Assembly (NCBI GenBank): GCA_026388415.1
Contig: JAPLJV010000042.1
Coordinates: 1-64,000 of the forward strand
Direction of reading: 5' to 3'
DNA length: 64,000 nucleotides
Source: Deltaproteobacteria bacterium
GTDB lineage: Bacteria > Desulfobacterota > Syntrophia > Syntrophales > JACQWR01
The notes below the pieces were generated by a model. The model was not told where the DNA came from, searched no databases, and was given only the letters and a program-made list of their open reading frames with translations. Shown here one piece after another: positions 60,312 through 64,000 of this stretch (its first letter is position 1; every line of letters begins with the position of its first letter). Made by a program: the position numbers and the translations under genes.

Positions 60312-62828
60312 TTATTTCTTCCTGCTGACCAAGGCGTGGCTGATTGCGTCGCTAAGTCCCTGGAGCCCATAGGGTTTGCCCAGGAAGACCTGGGGCAGTT
60401 CGGGATGGTCGCCGGCCATTACCTGGACTTTGTCGTAGCCGCTGGCGAGGATCACCGGGAGGTCGGGCGCGAGCTGGCGCAGGGCCGTCAAGGTTTCCCA
60501 GCCATCCATACGCGGCATGGTCAGGTCGGAAAGGACTAAACAGATTTCATCCCGGCGCTGCCGGAATACTTCCAGAGCTTCGACACCGTCTTTCGCTGCC
60601 AGCACCGTAAAACCAAGGCGAGTGAGCATAGCTGCGGCTATGTCGCGCAGCATCATCTCGTCATCAACCAGCAGTATCGTGCCGCTGCCTGTGGTCGCAT
60701 CGTTCCCACGCTGGAGCGTGGGAACGATGGGTCGCTTCAGTCTGGGAACGATAAGTGTGGGTTGGGCAGCTTTGTCCGGCTGCCGGGGAACTTCTGCGGC
60801 AGATACCGGTAAATATACCCGGAAGGTACTCCCTTGTCCTGGTGCACTCTCCACGGTGACGGCTCCGTCGTGCGCCTTGACAATCCCCAGAACCACAGGC
60901 AGGCCCAATCCCCGGCCGATAAACTTGCTGGAGAAAAAAGGATCGTAGAGATTCTCGATGTCTTTGTCCGGGATGCCGCAGCCCGTGTCTGTCACTTCAA
61001 GGCATGCATAGGGACCGTCCTGCGGCTGCCAGGCGATAGGCCGACGATGCAATGTGGGGATATCCGCCGGGGAAACCGTTTTGACACTCAGGTGAATGGA
61101 ACTCCGACCCGTACCGACAACCTCCCAGGCATTGGTGATCAGGTTGGTCAGCACCTGCTGGATCTCAATCGCGTTGGCCATGACGGCAGGCCCGGGAGAT
61201 GGCAAATTAGTCTCCAGTGTCACGGTTCCCGGCATAGAGGCTTGGATAATGGGCAGGTTCCGCAGGCAGGCCTCGGCAATATCCAACAACTCCCGTTTGT
61301 CGAACGATTGACCGAGGTAGGTCAGCATCTGACCGCTCACCGCCGCCGCCTCATTTGCCGCCCGCATGGCTGCGGTCAGGCTATTGACGGGGCCCGCACC
61401 TTTAGGCAGCTCGTCAATTGCCATCTCCAGGTTTCCGATCACCACTCCGAGCTGATTATTAAAGGTGTGGGCAATAGCGCCGGCCATGCGGCCCAGGCTT
61501 TCGGCCTTCTGGAGTTGACGGTTTCGGGCTTCGAGTTCTGCCCTCTGTGCCTCCGCCTGCTTGCGGAGGGTGATGTCGCGTATCGCCGCAAGATGAACCT
61601 GCCGCCCCTGCCACGGAAAGATGTTGACCATGATTTCGACAGGAAAAATTGTCCCATCTTTTTTGCGATGATAGCGAATGGGAATATGCTTCCATGCTTC
61701 CTGCGTTGCGCGTTTTGTTTCGTCTGGTTCGGCAGAGAGTTCGATATTTTTCATACGGAGAAGTTCCTCGCGGCTGTACCCGTACAACGACTCCGCGACG
61801 CGGTTGGCTTCAATCAAATTGCCGGTGTCTTTGTCAACGAGAAGAATGGCGTCGGCCTCTAATTCGAACAATTGGCGATACTTCTCCTCGTTCTCCCGCA
61901 GCTTCTCCTCGGAATGGATATGGACCAGAACACCACCTATCTGCGCTGCCAGCATCTCAAGCAGATGGCGTGTGTGGATCGGGATATCATCATGAACATG
62001 CGAAGCCATGTTCATGATTGCGACAAGATTGCCCTTGTGCAGCACCGGAATTGACGCGAGAGCGGTCAGCCCTTCCCTGTCGCGGGTCTCATCTTTACCC
62101 GGCGGCCAGAGAGCCGTGTATCGCCCATAAAATGATGTACCGGCTCTCGCCCGTATCACCTGCGGAGAATCAGCCGCCAAATGGGACGTGTGCTCAACCA
62201 TTTCGGGTGAGTGTCCGCAAGTAACCGATAAATTTAGAGTACCGGTGACCGGGTCATTCAAGTAAATCCCCCCGGAGTCCAGACCCTTATCCTGCAAGGC
62301 AGCATCAAGAATGTGTTCGAGGGCTTCTTTTACGGTGTGGCAGGTTGTGAGGCTAAAGACAAGGTTGTGCTGGATTCGCAGCGCCGCCTCCGCCTGCTTA
62401 CGCTCGGTGATGTCTTGAATGGTCGTAAGCAAATAATTTGCATTGTTAATGCTCATCATGACAACATTGAACAATCCATATCTATAGCCTCTGCCTTTTG
62501 GCCTGACTTCCATCTCAAGATTTTCGACGCGTCCTTTCTTGCTTAGTTCATTGTAAAAAAAAGCTCTTTGTTCTTCCGTTATAAATCCGGCTTCTCGAGA
62601 CGTATGTCCGATAACTTCATGCCGCTTAAGTCCTACAAGTTGAAGAAAAGCATCGCTGACATCAAAGAATCTGCCCTCTTTCACTGTAGTAATAGTCATG
62701 GGAATTGAATTTTGGAGGAAAGCTTTAGTGAATTTCTCTGAAGTTACTCTTGTTTGTTCGATTTGCTCAAGACGCAGGCAATTGAGCTCTTCAATCAGTT
62801 GTTTCTTGGTCTTTCTTGCATCTTCCAT
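60312..62828 (-). CDS. PAS-GAF-PAS hybrid sensor histidine kinase with receiver
   Basis: 838 residues, cytoplasmic (no TM). Coiled N-terminus, PAS about 30-150, GAF about 155-310, PAS about 325-435, HisKA with AIAHTFNNQLG (His454), HATPase with DTGCGIPDKD and GRGLGLPVV, then a receiver (LLVDDEMMLRDIA; phospho-Asp in VLSDLTMPRMDG). The linker between HATPase and receiver contains IVPTLQRGND, encoded by a perfect palindrome. Signals and partner are unknown; there is no regulator beside it. GAGAGGATG precedes the ATG. Confidence 0.92.
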   Translation of the reverse strand: MEDARKTKKQLIEELNCLRLEQIEQTRVTSEKFTKAFLQNSIPMTITTVKEGRFFDVSDAFLQLVGLKRHEVIGHTSREAGFITEEQRAFFYNELSKKGRVENLEMEVRPKGRGYRYGLFNVVMMSINNANYLLTTIQDITERKQAEAALRIQHNLVFSLTTCHTVKEALEHILDAALQDKGLDSGGIYLNDPVTGTLNLSVTCGHSPEMVEHTSHLAADSPQVIRARAGTSFYGRYTALWPPGKDETRDREGLTALASIPVLHKGNLVAIMNMASHVHDDIPIHTRHLLEMLAAQIGGVLVHIHSEEKLRENEEKYRQLFELEADAILLVDKDTGNLIEANRVAESLYGYSREELLRMKNIELSAEPDETKRATQEAWKHIPIRYHRKKDGTIFPVEIMVNIFPWQGRQVHLAAIRDITLRKQAEAQRAELEARNRQLQKAESLGRMAGAIAHTFNNQLGVVIGNLEMAIDELPKGAGPVNSLTAAMRAANEAAAVSGQMLTYLGQSFDKRELLDIAEACLRNLPIIQASMPGTVTLETNLPSPGPAVMANAIEIQQVLTNLITNAWEVVGTGRSSIHLSVKTVSPADIPTLHRRPIAWQPQDGPYACLEVTDTGCGIPDKDIENLYDPFFSSKFIGRGLGLPVVLGIVKAHDGAVTVESAPGQGSTFRVYLPVSAAEVPRQPDKAAQPTLIVPRLKRPIVPTLQRGNDATTGSGTILLVDDEMMLRDIAAAMLTRLGFTVLAAKDGVEALEVFRQRRDEICLVLSDLTMPRMDGWETLTALRQLAPDLPVILASGYDKVQVMAGDHPELPQVFLGKPYGLQGLSDAISHALVSRKK
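60699..60728. repeat. REP-like palindrome inside the kinase gene
   Basis: ATCGTTCCCACGCT-GG-AGCGTGGGAACGAT, a perfect 14-base inverted repeat. It is exactly ten codons long in frame and lies in the interdomain linker. A second partial copy (CTGGGAACGAT) follows at about 60742-60752. Confidence 0.85.
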
Positions 62829-63044
62829 AGCATCCTCTCAATAAAAGAATAGCGCCCGGAAAAGAAAAACCATATCTCGTCCCGACTCAACAGGCTGATG
62901 TTTCTTATCAATTATTCGTTTGCTGGTACACTCGTACTCTACCCTAAAACATAAAGTCAATGACAAATATGTTTGAATATGGCCATCTGAAAGTGGTAAG
63001 GTAAAGTAAATAGTGAATTTGTTTCATCGGCAGGAGAACATATC

Positions 63045-63686
63045 TTGAAAGTAAATGAGATTTTTTACAGTATTCAGGGCGAGTCTTCCTGGACGGGGTT
63101 CCCCTGCCTTTTTGTCCGGTTGACCGGCTGTAATCTTCGGTGTTCTTACTGCGATACGCAATATGCATACGATGCCGGAGACGAACTGACAATTGCCGAT
63201 ATAGTCACACAGGTGGCGGAATATCATTGCCCCCTGGTGGAAATCACGGGCGGCGAACCCTTGCTGCAGGAAGAAACTCCGCTATTGGTCGGCAATCTGC
63301 TCGATAGGGGCTATCGGGTATTACTGGAGACGAACGGCAGTCTCGATGTAAGCCTTGTGGACCGTCGCTGTGTCAAGATAATTGACGTCAAGTTGCCATC
63401 GAGCGGGGAGGCGCAGCGTAACTATCTTCATAATCTTGACCTGTTAAATGATAAAGACGAACTTAAATTTGTTATCGGCGGTCGGGAGGATTACGATTAT
63501 GCCGGGAAGATTATTAACCTCATTCCCCAGGAACTTTTAGATAAGATTGTTGTTAATATTTCACCTGTTTTCAGTACGATGGCGCCGGAAATGCTGGCAG
63601 CGTGGATATTGCAGGACCATCTGGCCGTGCGGCTCAATATTCAACTGCACAAGATCCTCTGGCCGGCGAATATGAGAGGGGTATAA
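63045..63686 (+). CDS. queE: 7-carboxy-7-deazaguanine synthase
   Basis: 213-residue radical SAM enzyme that turns 6-carboxytetrahydropterin into 7-carboxy-7-deazaguanine for queuosine/archaeosine-type bases. The cluster motif is CNLRCSYCD near residue 28, with the substrate-binding FYSIQGESSWTG at the N-terminus and TGGEPLLQ near 70. The start is TTG with AGGAGAAC eight bases before it. It is followed after 21 bases by queC, the next step. Confidence 0.94.
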   Translation: MKVNEIFYSIQGESSWTGFPCLFVRLTGCNLRCSYCDTQYAYDAGDELTIADIVTQVAEYHCPLVEITGGEPLLQEETPLLVGNLLDRGYRVLLETNGSLDVSLVDRRCVKIIDVKLPSSGEAQRNYLHNLDLLNDKDELKFVIGGREDYDYAGKIINLIPQELLDKIVVNISPVFSTMAPEMLAAWILQDHLAVRLNIQLHKILWPANMRGV

Positions 63687-63707
63687 TTGAAAAAACAAGG
63701 ATAACGC

Positions 63708-64000
63708 ATGGAGAAGAGGGCGGTGATTTTACTCAGCGGCGGCCTGGATTCTACTACGGTCCTGGCCATGACCAAAAGCGAAGGTTATGCGTTATATTGT
63801 CTGACTTTTCGCTATCAGCAGCGCCACGTTCGGGAAGTGGCAGCTGCCTGTAAAATTGCCGCGTTATACGGTGCGACCAAGCATAACATTATTGATATTG
63901 ACCTGGCGGTATTCGGCGGTTCAGCCTTGACGGACAATATTGACGTTCCGAAAGGACGGTGCAGCGAGGAAATGGAGGCGAATATTCCGGTAACCTATGT
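63708..64000 (+). CDS. queC: 7-cyano-7-deazaguanine synthase, N-terminal part (cut by window edge)
   Basis: The first 97 codons: [21 protein letters not shown] with the PP-loop SGGLDST for ATP, then [20 protein letters not shown]. QueC converts 7-carboxy-7-deazaguanine to preQ0. It runs off the right edge. Confidence 0.95.
   Translation, partial: MEKRAVILLSGGLDSTTVLAMTKSEGYALYCLTFRYQQRHVREVAAACKIAALYGATKHNIIDIDLAVFGGSALTDNIDVPKGRCSEEMEANIPVTY

Noticed and set aside
62829-63044. preQ1 riboswitch before queE-queC
   Set aside because: No pseudoknot-like motif with the conserved A-rich tail could be found; absence by eye is not proof.

Overview
The window reads as a chromosomal segment of an anaerobic deltaproteobacterium, most likely a Syntrophales-type organism. 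This is inferred from a tungsten aldehyde:ferredoxin oxidoreductase, a branched-chain-type ABC importer fused in operon with an acyl-CoA ligase, PilS/PilR, a nickel ECF importer with NikR, the extended racemase/CHASE2 cyclase pair and abundant small palindromic intergenic repeats. No rRNA or tRNA gene was seen, so the placement rests on gene content only.

Layout. (1) 1-13648, all on the minus strand: one long catabolic/export cluster transcribed in the order YCF48-like exoprotein, RND (MMPL) permease, DUF1302 and DUF1329 outer-envelope proteins, SDR, amidohydrolase, a KASIII-like protein lacking its catalytic cysteine, CocE/NonD hydrolase, VOC protein, a MoaD-like carrier with a one-base frameshift, and AOR (cut by the window edge). 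It looks like uptake or export plus breakdown of an unknown hydrophobic substrate. (2) 14287-14920: HigBA-type toxin-antitoxin pair. (3) 15047-21422: acyl-CoA ligase with livFGMHK. (4) 21638-24882: nickel importer (M+N, Q, O) divergent from nikR, with a good NikR-type operator between them. (5) 25134-32499: argJ, secA, an EF-G-like GTPase, a Mog-type molybdopterin enzyme, LapA-domain and HIT proteins. (6) 33037-42596: Mla lipid transport (E, F, D), an outer-membrane protein, a second amino-acid-type binding protein, an alanine racemase with a large unexplained C-terminal domain, and a CHASE2-adenylate cyclase. (7) 42892-43830: PP2C phosphatase followed by a truncated FHA gene.

(8) 44538-54382: a 9,843-bp integrated element that splits comEC into two pieces (5' part 54383-56122, 3' part 43772-44537). 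The two halves rejoin in frame with no residue lost. A large serine recombinase lies at one end and its reading frame runs out of the element into comEC, so its C-terminal tail differs between the integrated and the circular form. The ends carry a 15-bp inverted repeat placed symmetrically around a shared AG (plus strand) core, which gives a predicted attP and attB. The element also carries a second small serine recombinase, a Lys/Ala-rich basic protein, DUF2958 and DUF3102 proteins, a MuF-type head-morphogenesis protein without other capsid genes, several small unknown proteins, and a cluster of four copies of an inverted 13-15-bp motif next to a winged-helix-like protein, which may be an origin or operator.

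(9) 56181-60222: pilS, pilR and rpoH. (10) 60312-62828: a PAS-GAF-PAS hybrid kinase whose linker is encoded by a perfect 30-bp REP-like palindrome. (11) 63045-64000: queE and the start of queC for 7-deazaguanine synthesis.

The strongest leads are the comEC-targeting element with its integrase tail swap, and the unusual hydrophobic-substrate cluster with a degenerate ketosynthase-like protein.
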